Shown here piece by piece: positions 1 to 7,870 of a stretch of 14,995 bases of DNA (the stretch's first letter is position 1; every line of letters starts with the position of its first letter). The stretch covers positions 1-14,995 of the forward strand of contig DAQG01000077.1 in the NCBI GenBank assembly GCA_002502785.1, read 5' to 3'. Both the position numbers and the translations under genes were made by a program. Under the pieces are notes generated by a model, which did no database searches, was not told the origin of the DNA, and worked only from the letters and a program-made list of their open reading frames with translations. The DNA is from Methanothrix harundinacea (GTDB taxonomy: Archaea; Halobacteriota; Methanosarcinia; Methanotrichales; Methanotrichaceae).

Positions 1-540
1 ACATTCGGCACGCTGCCTTGGATGTCCCTAGCTGATGTTTGGCAACTTCGTAATGGTCGACAAATCTACATACATGAAACAAAGGAACAAGTGAGCAAAT
101 TAGGACTTGCGAATTCTTCTGCACGATTACTGCCAACTAAAACAGTAATACTATCTCGTACCGCTTCAGTCGGATTTTCGGGGATTATTGCTTGCCCGAT
201 GGCGACGACTCAAGATTTTGTTAATTGGGTATGTGGTCCACGCTTACAACCTGAATTTCTACTTTATGTATTCCGCAGCATGAAGGAAGAATTTAGTCGC
301 TTAACCATGGGATCTACACATCAGACAATTTACATGCCAGATGTAGGTCAATTTGTCACACCATTACCACCTTTAAATGAACAACATGAAATAGTTGGAT
401 ACATCAATAAAAAGACCGCCAAGATCGACGCCCTAATCTCCAAAATTCACGAAGCTATAAACAAGCTCCAGGAGTACCGCACCGCCCTGATTTCGGCGGC
501 GGTCACCGGCAAGATAGACGTCCGGGAGGCATCCGAATGA
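1..540 (+). CDS. hsdS: Type I restriction-modification specificity subunit HsdS, 3' part (partial)
   Basis: The reading frame is open from base 1, so this is the C-terminal part (about 179 residues) of a longer protein, usually 400-450 residues. HsdS selects the DNA target of a type I restriction enzyme and bridges two HsdM and two HsdR subunits. The visible part is the second target-recognition domain, ending in the typical SxHQTIYMPDVGQFVTPLPP stretch (about bases 310-375). It is followed by the NEQHEIVGYI motif and the long conserved helix with KIDALI and LISAAVTGKIDV that forms the coiled-coil spacer. The stop codon overlaps the hsdR start as ATGA. Base composition changes inside the gene: bases 1 to about 410 are AT-rich with A/T-ending codons, the rest GC-rich like hsdR. 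This suggests exchange of the recognition domain. The target sequence cannot be read from the protein. Confidence 0.93.
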   Translation, partial: TFGTLPWMSLADVWQLRNGRQIYIHETKEQVSKLGLANSSARLLPTKTVILSRTASVGFSGIIACPMATTQDFVNWVCGPRLQPEFLLYVFRSMKEEFSRLTMGSTHQTIYMPDVGQFVTPLPPLNEQHEIVGYINKKTAKIDALISKIHEAINKLQEYRTALISAAVTGKIDVREASE

Positions 541-3473
541 ACATATCAGAGAAGGACTTTGAGGCCACCATCGAGGAGGCCCTTTTGAAGCAGGGCTACC
601 TTCGGCGCCGCCCGGAGGAGTACGACCGCGCCCTCGGCCTCGACTCAGAGCTGGTCTTCGACTTCGTCAGGGCGACCCAGCCGAAGGAGTGGGAACGGCT
701 CAAAAGGCAGCACGGGGCGGACGTGAAACCGCGCTTTCTCTTGCGGCTCGCAAAGGAGATCAGAAAGCGGGGAACCCTCGAAGTTCTTCGGAAGGGGATA
801 AAAGACTCGGGCTCGCGGTTCCACCTCGCCTACTTTCCCCCCTCCAGCGGCCTGAATCCCGAGCTTGCAAGGCTCTACGAGACGAACGCCTTCTCGGTGG
901 TGCGGCAGCTCCACTTCAGCGAGCGGGACGAAAAAAGCCTCGACCTCGTCCTCTTCTTAAACGGCCTTCCCATCTTCACCTGCGAGCTGAAGAACACACT
1001 TACAGGCCAGGACGTCCAGGACGCCATCGGTCAGTATCGCCACGACCGCGACCCTCGGGAGCCCCTCTTCGCCTTCGGCCGCTGCCTCGCCCACTTCGCC
1101 GTCGACCCTGCTTTCGTCTACATGACGACGAAGCTTGAGGGCCAGAAGACCTGGTTTCTCCCCTTCAACCGGGGCTACAACGGCGGAGCCGGAAACCCTC
1201 CCTCCTGGAACGGCTACCCCACCTCCTACCTCTGGGAGGAGGTCTGGTCGAAGGAGAGCGTCCTGAACCTCGTCCAGCACTTCGTCCAAGTCGTCGAGGA
1301 GGACGACGACAAGGGAAAGAAGACCGGCAAAAAGAGGCTCATCTTTCCCCGATACCACCAGCTCGACTCCGTCCGAAAGCTCGTCGAGGACGCCCGGTCG
1401 AGGGGTCCGGGCCATCGATACCTGATCCAGCACAGCGCGGGATCGGGAAAGAGCAACTCCATCGCCTGGCTCGCCCACCAGCTCTCAGTCCTCCACGACT
1501 CCGATGATCGGCGGGTCTTCGACTCGATCGTCGTCATAACCGACCGGCGCGTCCTCGATCGGCAGCTCCAGAGAAACGTCCGCCAGTTCGAGCAGACCCT
1601 CGGTGTCGTCGAGAACATCGACACCACCTCCCGCCAGCTCAAAAAGGCGCTGGAGGACGGAAAGACGATCATCGTCACCACCCTCCAGAAGTTTCCGGTC
1701 ATTGCCGACGAGATCAAAGAGCTATCAGGACATCGGTTTGCCGTCATCATCGACGAGGCCCACTCCTCCCAGTCCGGCGAGAGCACCAAGAGCATGAAAA
1801 AGGCCCTCATGGCGAAAAGCCTCGAAGAGGCGGAGGCCGAAGATTCGGAGGGCGGGGAAGAAGAGGACCTGGAGGAGAAGATCGCCGAGGAGATGAAGAG
1901 CCGGGGCCCCCAGCCGAACACGAGCTTCTTCGCCTTCACCGCCACCCCCAAGAACAAGACCCTGGAACTCTTCGGAACCCGGCTCGAAAACGGCAGGTTT
2001 GAGCCCTTCAGCCTCTACACCATGCGCCAGGCGATCGAGGAGAGGTTCATCCTCGACGTCCTCGAAAACTACACCACCTACAAGACCTACTGGAGCCTCC
2101 TGAAGAAGATCGAGGACGACCCCCGATACGACCGGAAGAAGGCCACATACCTCCTGAAATCCTTTGTCGACCTCCACGAGCACGCCATCTCAAGGAAGGT
2201 TGACATCATCACAGAACACTTCGCCGATAAGGTCACAAGCCGGATCGACGGCAAGGCCAAGGCCATGATCGTCACCCGGTCCCGCCTCCACGCCGTCAGA
2301 TACAAGCTGGAGATAGACCGCCACATCAAAGAGAAGGGCTACGACTTCAAAGCCCTCGTCGCCTTCTCGGGAACCGTCCACGACGGCGGGATAGATTACA
2401 CCGAGGCGAACATGAACGGCTTCTCCGAGACGAAAACCGCCGAGATCTTCAAAAGCCCCGAAAACCGTTTCCTGGTAGTCGCAAGCAAGTTCCAAACCGG
2501 CTTCGATCAGCCCCTCTTGCACACCATGTACGTCGACAAAAAGCTGGGTGGGGTCAACGCCGTCCAGACCCTCTCCAGGCTCAACCGGGTCCATCCCGGC
2601 AAGACCGAGACGATAGTCCTAGACTTCACCAACGAGGCCGACGAGATTCTGGAGGCCTTCGAGCCCTACTACGAAAAGACGATCCTCAAAGAGGCAACAG
2701 ACCCTAACCTACTCTACGATCGAGAGACGGCGCTCGAAAACTTCAACTTCTATACTAAGGGAGAGGTCAACCGGTTCGCCAAGATATACTACGATCGAAA
2801 GTCGAAGCAGGAGAAGCTCCACTCCGCCCTCAAGCCCGCCATCGACCGCTACAAAGACGCATCGAAGGAGGAACGAGAAGAGTTTCGAAGCGAGCTGGTC
2901 GACTACGTCCGGCTCTACGCCTTCCTCTCCCAGATCATCACCTTTGTCGACACCGACCTTGAAAAGCTGTACGTCTTCGGGAAAACCTTCCTTCGAGCCG
3001 TTCCGGCAGACCGGGGCCGCCTTCCAAGAGAGATCCAGGAGAATATCGACATGGACTCCTACCGGATCCAGAAGACCCACGACGGAAATATACCCCTCCC
3101 AGGCGGCGCATCGGTGATAGATCCGATCCTCTCTGGCGGCGGAAAGAAAGCCGCCGAGGAGGAGACCGAACCCCTCTCCCAGATCATCAGAGAGCTGAAC
3201 GAACGCTTTGGAACCGACTTCACCGAGGACGACAAGGTCTTCATAAAACAGCTCGAAGAGAAGCTCGCCAAGGACGCAGTTCTTGGAAACAGCGTCCAGG
3301 TGAACACCCGCGAGAACGCCCGGCTGGCCTTCGACTCTGTGGTCAACGACAGAGTTCAGGAGATGATCGACTCGAACTTCAAAATGTACAAGCAGATCAA
3401 CGACAACAAGGAATTCGCCAATATGCTCCTCGACTGGCTCTTCGATCGTTACATGCGATCAATTACGGATTAG
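537..3473 (+). CDS. hsdR: Type I restriction endonuclease subunit HsdR (DEAD-like translocase/nuclease)
   Basis: HsdR (978 residues, normal length) is the motor and nuclease of a type I restriction complex: it translocates DNA with ATP and cuts unmodified DNA away from the recognition site. An N-terminal PD-(D/E)xK nuclease is visible as D136 followed by E150-L-K152, with the downstream QDAIGQY motif (161-167). The superfamily 2 helicase part has Walker A HSAGSGKS (299-306), Walker B DEAH (406-409), motif III TAT (468-470), motif V FQTGFDQP (652-659) and motif VI QTLSRLNR (677-684). An acidic low-complexity stretch (about 428-452) lies between motifs II and III. The C-terminal part (from about 740) is helical and presumably contacts HsdS/HsdM. 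A GGGAGG ribosome binding site lies 7 bases before the ATG, inside hsdS, so translation is probably coupled. All key motifs are intact, so the enzyme is probably active if hsdM is present upstream. Confidence 0.97.
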   Translation: MNISEKDFEATIEEALLKQGYLRRRPEEYDRALGLDSELVFDFVRATQPKEWERLKRQHGADVKPRFLLRLAKEIRKRGTLEVLRKGIKDSGSRFHLAYFPPSSGLNPELARLYETNAFSVVRQLHFSERDEKSLDLVLFLNGLPIFTCELKNTLTGQDVQDAIGQYRHDRDPREPLFAFGRCLAHFAVDPAFVYMTTKLEGQKTWFLPFNRGYNGGAGNPPSWNGYPTSYLWEEVWSKESVLNLVQHFVQVVEEDDDKGKKTGKKRLIFPRYHQLDSVRKLVEDARSRGPGHRYLIQHSAGSGKSNSIAWLAHQLSVLHDSDDRRVFDSIVVITDRRVLDRQLQRNVRQFEQTLGVVENIDTTSRQLKKALEDGKTIIVTTLQKFPVIADEIKELSGHRFAVIIDEAHSSQSGESTKSMKKALMAKSLEEAEAEDSEGGEEEDLEEKIAEEMKSRGPQPNTSFFAFTATPKNKTLELFGTRLENGRFEPFSLYTMRQAIEERFILDVLENYTTYKTYWSLLKKIEDDPRYDRKKATYLLKSFVDLHEHAISRKVDIITEHFADKVTSRIDGKAKAMIVTRSRLHAVRYKLEIDRHIKEKGYDFKALVAFSGTVHDGGIDYTEANMNGFSETKTAEIFKSPENRFLVVASKFQTGFDQPLLHTMYVDKKLGGVNAVQTLSRLNRVHPGKTETIVLDFTNEADEILEAFEPYYEKTILKEATDPNLLYDRETALENFNFYTKGEVNRFAKIYYDRKSKQEKLHSALKPAIDRYKDASKEEREEFRSELVDYVRLYAFLSQIITFVDTDLEKLYVFGKTFLRAVPADRGRLPREIQENIDMDSYRIQKTHDGNIPLPGGASVIDPILSGGGKKAAEEETEPLSQIIRELNERFGTDFTEDDKVFIKQLEEKLAKDAVLGNSVQVNTRENARLAFDSVVNDRVQEMIDSNFKMYKQINDNKEFANMLLDWLFDRYMRSITD

Positions 3474-3569
3474 GCTTAGAGTGCGAGATTTGAGACAGAA
3501 AGCCGCCAAATCGGCTGGCCCGCCACCAAGCCTCCCCCGCCGCCTGCGACCTGCCTAAAAGTAGACTGG
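3474..3569. other. Convergent intergenic gap
   Basis: A 96-base space between the 3' ends of hsdR and the aminotransferase gene. I see no reading frame, no T-run and no convincing hairpin terminator in it. It marks the right border of the restriction locus. Confidence 0.5.
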
Positions 3570-4799
3570 CTACGTCATCTCTTCGATGGACCTCGCCAGC
3601 CTTCCCATACCCTCCACGATCCTCTCCTCGTCGGAATTTGAGAAGTTCAGCCTCAGGGTGTTGTACCCGCCACCGTTGGCGTAAAAGGCCTGACCCGGAA
3701 CGAAGGCGACATCATTTTTGATGGCGCGGTCGAATAGATCGAGAGAAGACATATTCTCGGGCAGGGTCACCCAGAGGAACATCCCTCCCTCGGGCCTGGT
3801 GTACTCGACGCCGGCCGGGAAGCTCTCCTCGATCATCTTCACCATCAGATCCCTCTGCTTCTTGTACTCGGACCGGATCAGCTCCATGTGCTGGCTCACG
3901 TCGTTGTCTGCCAGATATTGGTAGGCGATCCTCTGAGATAGGAAGCTCGTGTGCAGGTCCGAGGCCTGCTTGGCGATGACCAGCTTCTCCATGACGTCAC
4001 TTCTGCCGCATACCCAGCCGAGCCTAAGCCCCGGTGAGATCACCTTGGAGAAGGACCCGAGGAGGACAGCCTTTCCCCCAAGATACCGCCTCATCGACGA
4101 TGCCTCCTCGCCCATGAACCTCAGCTCGCCGTAAGGGTCGTCCTCGACGAAGACGGTGCTGTGACCCCTCATCGCCTCGGCCACCTCCTTCCTCCTCTCC
4201 TCCGAGTAGCTCACGCCGGTGGGGTTTTGAAAGTTTGGGACAGCGTAGAAGAGCTTCGCCTGGCTATCTGACAGGACGGCCTTCAGGGCGCTCGGGTCGA
4301 CTCCCTCCTCCTGGAGAGGGACCGAACGAAACTCCGCTTCGAACATCCTGAAGGACTGGATGGCAGCAAGGTAGGTCGGCTCCTCGACGATGACCTGATC
4401 GCCCCTGTTCAGAAAGGCCTTTCCCAATAGATCGAGCCCCTGCTGAGAGCCCGTCGTTATCAGAACTTCATCGGCATCGACCTTCAGCCCCTTCTTCGCA
4501 TACCTCTCGGCGATCATCTCTCTCAGGGGCGGATAGCCCTCGGTGGTGCTGTACTGCAGGGCGGCCTGGCCGCTCTCGCTAAATACCTTCTGTGCCGCCT
4601 CTGCCACCTCCCTCACCGGGAAGAACTTTGGGTTGGGAAGTCCGCCCGCAAAAGATATCGTCCTCGGGTTCTCTGTGACCTTCAAGATCTCCCTTATGAA
4701 GGACCTGTGAACCCTCAGCATTCGGTCCGCAAATAGGCTGATAATCTCGTCCGTACCAATCATGCCATTCGTGCCATCCATACCGTCCCTGCCGTCCAT
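3570..4799 (-). CDS. Class I/II PLP-dependent aminotransferase (LysN/aromatic/2-aminoadipate type)
   Basis: A fold-type I aminotransferase of 409 residues from this start. It transfers an amino group between an amino acid and a 2-oxo acid; the substrate cannot be read, but the sequence fits the LysN/KAT subgroup annotated as 2-aminoadipate or branched/aromatic aminotransferases. Visible motifs, numbered from the chosen ATG: ISFAGGLPNP (48-57), TTGSQQGLDL (115-124), PNFQNPTGVS (188-197), VEDDPYGELRF (218-228) with the cofactor Asp/Tyr, the Schiff-base lysine K252 in GSFSKVISPG, and the substrate-carboxylate arginine in NTLRLNFS near the end. The frame extends upstream to 4898, but a TATA box at 4837-4847 lies inside that extension, so the transcript should start near 4815. 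The ATG at 4799 has GGGGGA 7 bases upstream. ATGs at 4781 and 4763 are alternatives, since the three starts lie in an 18-base tandem repeat. It is a single gene, divergent from the flavoprotein gene. Confidence 0.9.
   Translation of the reverse strand: MDGRDGMDGTNGMIGTDEIISLFADRMLRVHRSFIREILKVTENPRTISFAGGLPNPKFFPVREVAEAAQKVFSESGQAALQYSTTEGYPPLREMIAERYAKKGLKVDADEVLITTGSQQGLDLLGKAFLNRGDQVIVEEPTYLAAIQSFRMFEAEFRSVPLQEEGVDPSALKAVLSDSQAKLFYAVPNFQNPTGVSYSEERRKEVAEAMRGHSTVFVEDDPYGELRFMGEEASSMRRYLGGKAVLLGSFSKVISPGLRLGWVCGRSDVMEKLVIAKQASDLHTSFLSQRIAYQYLADNDVSQHMELIRSEYKKQRDLMVKMIEESFPAGVEYTRPEGGMFLWVTLPENMSSLDLFDRAIKNDVAFVPGQAFYANGGGYNTLRLNFSNSDEERIVEGMGRLARSIEEMT
4746..4799 (-). repeat. Three imperfect 18-base tandem repeats at the aminotransferase start, each beginning with ATG
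   Basis: Read on the minus strand, three 18-base units start at 4799, 4781 and 4763. Each begins with ATG and encodes M-(D/I)-G followed by a short variable part (MDGRDG, MDGTNG, MIGTDE). They give three in-frame start candidates of decreasing protein length. The ribosome binding site GGGGGA is only in front of the first. Expansion or contraction of the repeat would alter the N-terminus without breaking the frame. Confidence 0.75.
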
Positions 4800-4836
4800 A
4801 CCTTCGTCCCCCAGTAGCTCGAAGGCGGTCCCTCCA

Positions 4837-4847
4837 AGATATATAAG
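4837..4847 (-). promoter_or_regulatory. TATA box of the aminotransferase gene
   Basis: CTTATATATCT on the minus strand, 38-48 bases before the ATG at 4799, placing the transcript start near 4815. This spacing decides against the longer reading frame starting at 4898. Confidence 0.6.
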
Positions 4848-4944
4848 GATGATGGGACAATCTTCCGAAACATCCCTTAAAAACGAGCAGAAGTACAAAA
4901 GTACTTATCCAAACTGCCACCAATGACAGATGGGAGAAATTTTA

Positions 4945-5367
4945 ATGGATCTTGAGGAATGCGCAAAATTCGCCAACGATAACCCCGTCGGCTACGTTGC
5001 GACGGTGGAGGGGGACCAGCCACGAGTACGAGCCTTTCTGATGTGGTTTGCAGATGAGAGCGGTTTTTACTTTCACACCGGCGAGCCCAAAAACGTCTGT
5101 AAACAGCTCAGGAGAAATCCGAAGACAGAGGTCTGTTTCTCCAGTCAGAGCTGTGACAGAACGATGAGGGTGGCTGGAATTGTCGAGTTCTTGGATGACG
5201 CCAACCTGAGGGCCCGGCTCATCGAGGAGAGGCCGTTCCTGAAGGCCATAGTGGAAGGCCCCGAAGACCCGGCCCTGGTCATCTTCAGGATATCGCACGG
5301 TGAAGCCCGCTTCTGGACGATGGAGCTCAATATGAAAGAGGACGAGGCGCCGAGGGTCGAGTTCTGA
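4945..5367 (+). CDS. Pyridoxamine 5'-phosphate oxidase-like FMN-binding split-barrel protein
   Basis: A 140-residue protein of the PNPOx-like flavin reductase/split-barrel superfamily: a short N-terminal helix (MDLEECAKFANDNP), then YVATVEGDQPRVRAF, the strand with FYFHTGEPKNVCKQL, and MRVAGIVEFLDD. These are the standard landmarks of small dimeric FMN- or F420-binding proteins. No true pyridoxine pathway role is implied; many archaeal members are uncharacterised reductases or cofactor carriers. It ends with a region around FWTMELNMKEDEAPRV that usually covers the cofactor. An ATG at 4930 is in frame, but GGGAG at 4932-4936 sits 8 bases before the ATG at 4945, and the protein family normally begins at this M-x-L-x-E-C, so 4945 is chosen. 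The gene is divergent from the aminotransferase gene, about 145 bases apart, and appears single. Confidence 0.87.
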   Translation: MDLEECAKFANDNPVGYVATVEGDQPRVRAFLMWFADESGFYFHTGEPKNVCKQLRRNPKTEVCFSSQSCDRTMRVAGIVEFLDDANLRARLIEERPFLKAIVEGPEDPALVIFRISHGEARFWTMELNMKEDEAPRVEF

Positions 5368-5634
5368 GCGAATCTGGCCGGGGTGGACGAGCCGCCCCCC
5401 CTCGACCATCAAAAGCTAACCTGGACACGATGCCCGTCTTCCTGCCCACCCTCTTTCCCTTGAGAAGCTGGGGGTGCCTCAAAAGAGCGAACTGGTTTTG
5501 CATTCCGTGGTGCAAATCTGATCCGGACCCGAATCGGATCGCCACCTCGTAGCAGGGCTCGGTGGACAAAGGGAGCCGCCCTTTTGAGGATCCGATGAAA
5601 GAGATGAAAGAGCAGTCCAGCCGACCATCTCTCG
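5368..5634. other. Intergenic stretch without a supported gene
   Basis: About 270 bases after the flavoprotein gene. Open frames exist on both strands but have neither recognisable motifs nor good start signals. It contains an inverted repeat GATCCG/CGGATC (5520-5525 and 5535-5540) and a 15-base word at 5513-5527 that recurs exactly at 10443-10457. Confidence 0.5.
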
Positions 5635-5817
5635 CTACTCGTCTTCGACGAACTTTAAAGGCCAAAAAAGCGCCTTGAATCCGAGGAACGACGTCAACAG
5701 CACCAGGAAAATTCTGGATGCCAGAATGTATTCGGGTGGCCAGTAGCCGGGTTGGTCCAGTATCCCAACCTAAGACATGAAGACGCACGGCGCATGCCAG
5801 CAAGACAAGAGTCCCAT
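5635..5817 (-). pseudogene. Small membrane-protein-like reading frame interrupted by an in-frame TAG
   Basis: On the minus strand an ATG at 5817 is preceded by GAGGTGG (about 4 bases away) and by a TATA box at 5859-5870. It opens a frame of 15 residues ending at TAG (5770-5772). In the same frame, 44 further residues follow, with the pattern DQPGYWPPEYIL, then a hydrophobic segment SRIFLVLLTSFLGFKALFW and a charged end KFVEDE before a second TAG (5635-5637). That part looks like a real one-helix membrane protein, yet has no start codon near its beginning. The +1 frame upstream, from GTG 5824, reads a second hydrophobic stretch (TLVLLACAVRLHVLGW), so a single frameshift could also join two membrane helices. 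I read this as a decayed gene or one with recoding; function unknown. Confidence 0.35.
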
Positions 5818-5858
5818 ATTCCACCTCTGTGATATCAGCTTTTTACGTTCTTTCTCTC

Positions 5859-5870
5859 AATATATTAAAA
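5859..5870 (-). promoter_or_regulatory. TATA-like element upstream of the small interrupted frame
   Basis: TTTTAATATATT on the minus strand, about 42 bases upstream of the ATG at 5817. A transcript would start near 5840 and include the GAGGTGG ribosome binding site. Confidence 0.45.
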
Positions 5871-5976
5871 CGAATTGGGCGTTGGCCACAATCATCTTTC
5901 ACGCGGAGCCGAACCTAATAGGCCACCGAAGACGAAGCTCTTGCGCCTCTAAGCTGCTTTCCCTAGGTCGTTTGCT

Positions 5977-5994
5977 GGGGTTCAACCAAACCCC
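5977..5994 (-). terminator. Short hairpin over the stop codon of the HEAT-repeat gene
   Basis: GGGGTT (5977-5982) and AACCCC (5989-5994) form a perfect 6-base stem with a 6-base loop, overlapping the TGA stop at 5982-5984. No T-run follows on the minus strand, so a termination role is uncertain. Confidence 0.25.
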
Positions 5995-7823
5995 TCCAGA
6001 ATCGCGAAGGTCGTCGCAAGGTGGATCGCCCTTACGAGTTCGGGTAAGGGAAAATAGCCCCCGAAGAGACCGAGGTGAGGGCCGTTTTCAACCACTAGGT
6101 CCGAACCTCTCGGCCCCGCCCCCCTGATCAGGCCCGTCATGTACCTGTCCCCTTCCATCTCCTCCCTCATTCTCGATGCAAGGGTGTCCCAGTCGATGCA
6201 CCCGTACAGAGGCGTTTTGGAACGGAAAACGGAGCGAGAAGAGGTTTTGTCAGTGGCGAAGGAGTGGCGGTACGTTTCGAAAGCCGATCTGAGGGCCTCG
6301 CCCACATAATCGTCGTCGAACCCACCCGAATTTCTGAAACGGCTTGCGAGGACGAGGGTGATGCTCAGAAGCTGGTCGCCGATGAAGTGCTGAAGTTCCT
6401 GGGGCGAGATCTCAGCGAAATGGCGGAAGTGCTCATAGTCCGCGATCCCCGAGAGTCTGAGGTTGGGGTACCGGCAAGATTCGAGCCATCGGTCGAGCCT
6501 TCCAGGAATCTCGGACCACCAGCGGTAGACGCCTCGATCCCCCCTCCGGCCGACCTGCTCGCGGTTGTGGAATAAGGGGATCAGGGCGTCATGGATGAGA
6601 CCGTTTCGGGCCAGAACCGCGAGATCGTGAGCGCAAATGGAGAGGCCTTCAGTTACGGAATCCGACGAGAGGCCGGGATCGTTCAGGTAAGTGAAGTAGC
6701 CCTGGGGCGGCGAGTAGCAGATCGCCCACGGGTCGTTCGAGAGGTTCAGATTCTCTCTGACTTTTCGGGGCAAGTCAGAATGGCCGAGCCTAAAGAGGTA
6801 TCCTAAGCCCTCTGGGGCGATGGGCCTGGGGATTAAGCTCTGAAGGCCGAGATATTCTCGAAGGCGGCCGAGCCGATCCTGCATCGCCGCCTCTAGGAGG
6901 AGCTTTTTGCCATCTTCCGGCAAAAGGCCGAGCTTGATGGCGAGTGTGCCCCTCTTGTAGGAGAGGATCAGGGTTCTTCCCGCTCGCTTTACACATTCGA
7001 TATTCGAGCCGATGAGGTCTTCTAGGCATATCCGGCCATGGCCCACCTCATTTTGGCCAGAAACTTCGGGATCAAAGATCGAAGAGAAGACGATTTTTCT
7101 TTCGCCCAGGATGACGCCCGAGATCTCGCCAAACCCGGAGTACTCCACCCTCCTTACCAGCCCCGTTCCATCGACTCTGGTTCTGAACCGGTAAAGGGTG
7201 GAGATCTTCGCCGGATCCAAGCATGCGCAGCTTTTCCCAGGGGACGTTGCCATCTCGGCTCTGATGCGCCGGGCCAGGACCCGGGCGGCGTCCCTCCTGA
7301 CGAAGAAGGATTCGTCCCCCAGCCTTTCGATCAGCCTCCACTCGGCGACCGGCCCCATTTCGATGAGGGACCCCACCACCCGCTCGTCCCCGGATGAAAG
7401 AAGCTTCATCAGGCAGTCCAGGTTCACGGGATCAGGCCTCGGAACACCAAAGTGGATAATCAGAGCTTTAGCCGCCTTCTTCTGGACCTGGCGGCTCACG
7501 TCATCGAGGGCTGCCAAGAGCGTCTCGACCGCTAGAAGGCCGCCGATCTCGCCAAGGGCGCAAGCCGCTTCCCACCGAACCACTGGGCTCTCGTCCGTCA
7601 GGGCCAGGACAAGAAGGGGGACCGACTCCGGATCTTTCATCACTCCCAGGGCCCGGGCGGCTCTCCACCGAACCTGATGGGAAGCGGACCCATTCTTCAG
7701 CTCAGACCTCAGCCTTTCTTTGACCGATTCCGGACATGAAACGGCCTCATCAAAATCGGTTCCATATCCCAAAAATTCGGCGGCGCGCCTGAAGCCTGAT
7801 CCGCTCTCTTCTGCCCGTTGCAC
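5982..7823 (-). CDS. HEAT-repeat protein with a large C-terminal kinase-like domain of unknown function
   Basis: A 613-residue soluble protein with no signal peptide or membrane segment. Residues about 46-125 are HEAT (PBS lyase-like) repeats: VRWRAARALGVMKDPESVPL and VVRWEAACALGEIGG are two clear units, with a third to about 125 and a weaker one near 162-187. A middle domain (about 205-320) is beta-rich and unrecognised. The C-terminal part (about 330-613) has the spacing of a degenerate protein-kinase fold: SICAHDLAVLARNGLIHDAL leads to H411-x2-L-x-P-x3-N420, like a catalytic loop lacking the usual Asp, and GIADYEH (459-465) offers a DFG-like D462. I recall similar arrangements in SelO/SidJ-related pseudokinases, but this is a low-confidence inference. 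The start is GTG, with GGGAGGG 9 bases upstream and a TATA box at 7865-7870. The gene stands alone. HEAT repeats suggest a protein partner or substrate. Confidence 0.8.
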   Translation of the reverse strand: MQRAEESGSGFRRAAEFLGYGTDFDEAVSCPESVKERLRSELKNGSASHQVRWRAARALGVMKDPESVPLLVLALTDESPVVRWEAACALGEIGGLLAVETLLAALDDVSRQVQKKAAKALIIHFGVPRPDPVNLDCLMKLLSSGDERVVGSLIEMGPVAEWRLIERLGDESFFVRRDAARVLARRIRAEMATSPGKSCACLDPAKISTLYRFRTRVDGTGLVRRVEYSGFGEISGVILGERKIVFSSIFDPEVSGQNEVGHGRICLEDLIGSNIECVKRAGRTLILSYKRGTLAIKLGLLPEDGKKLLLEAAMQDRLGRLREYLGLQSLIPRPIAPEGLGYLFRLGHSDLPRKVRENLNLSNDPWAICYSPPQGYFTYLNDPGLSSDSVTEGLSICAHDLAVLARNGLIHDALIPLFHNREQVGRRGDRGVYRWWSEIPGRLDRWLESCRYPNLRLSGIADYEHFRHFAEISPQELQHFIGDQLLSITLVLASRFRNSGGFDDDYVGEALRSAFETYRHSFATDKTSSRSVFRSKTPLYGCIDWDTLASRMREEMEGDRYMTGLIRGAGPRGSDLVVENGPHLGLFGGYFPLPELVRAIHLATTFAILEGFG

Positions 7824-7864
7824 CGCATCAAACCCTCCCTAAAAAACAAGAGGGCCGAACCTAG

Positions 7865-7870
7865 TTATAA
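7865..7870 (-). promoter_or_regulatory. TATA box of the HEAT-repeat gene
   Basis: TTATAA, about 42-47 bases before the GTG start at 7823. The transcript would begin near 7843 and carry a leader of about 20 bases with the GGGAGGG ribosome binding site. Confidence 0.5.

Noticed and set aside
1965..2085. Possible helicase truncation or frameshift in hsdR after motif III
   Set aside because: The frame is continuous to residue 978 and motifs V and VI are present at the expected positions.
4800..4898. The upstream extension of the aminotransferase frame (33 more residues)
   Set aside because: A TATA box at 4837-4847 lies inside it and the family does not need these residues.
5430..5552. A 40-codon plus-strand frame with several Cys and Trp
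   Set aside because: No ribosome binding site or promoter, no recognisable motif, and too short to support alone.
5327..5824. A 165-codon minus-strand frame spanning the gap after the flavoprotein gene
   Set aside because: It overlaps the end of the flavoprotein gene, has an unnatural Pro/Arg-rich C-terminus and no recognisable motif. Its ribosome binding site overlaps the GTG start, and the more protein-like segment lies in another frame.
6264..7677. Several plus-strand frames of 60-160 codons across the HEAT-repeat gene
   Set aside because: They lie antisense to a protein with clear HEAT repeats and good start signals, so they are byproducts of GC-rich codon use.
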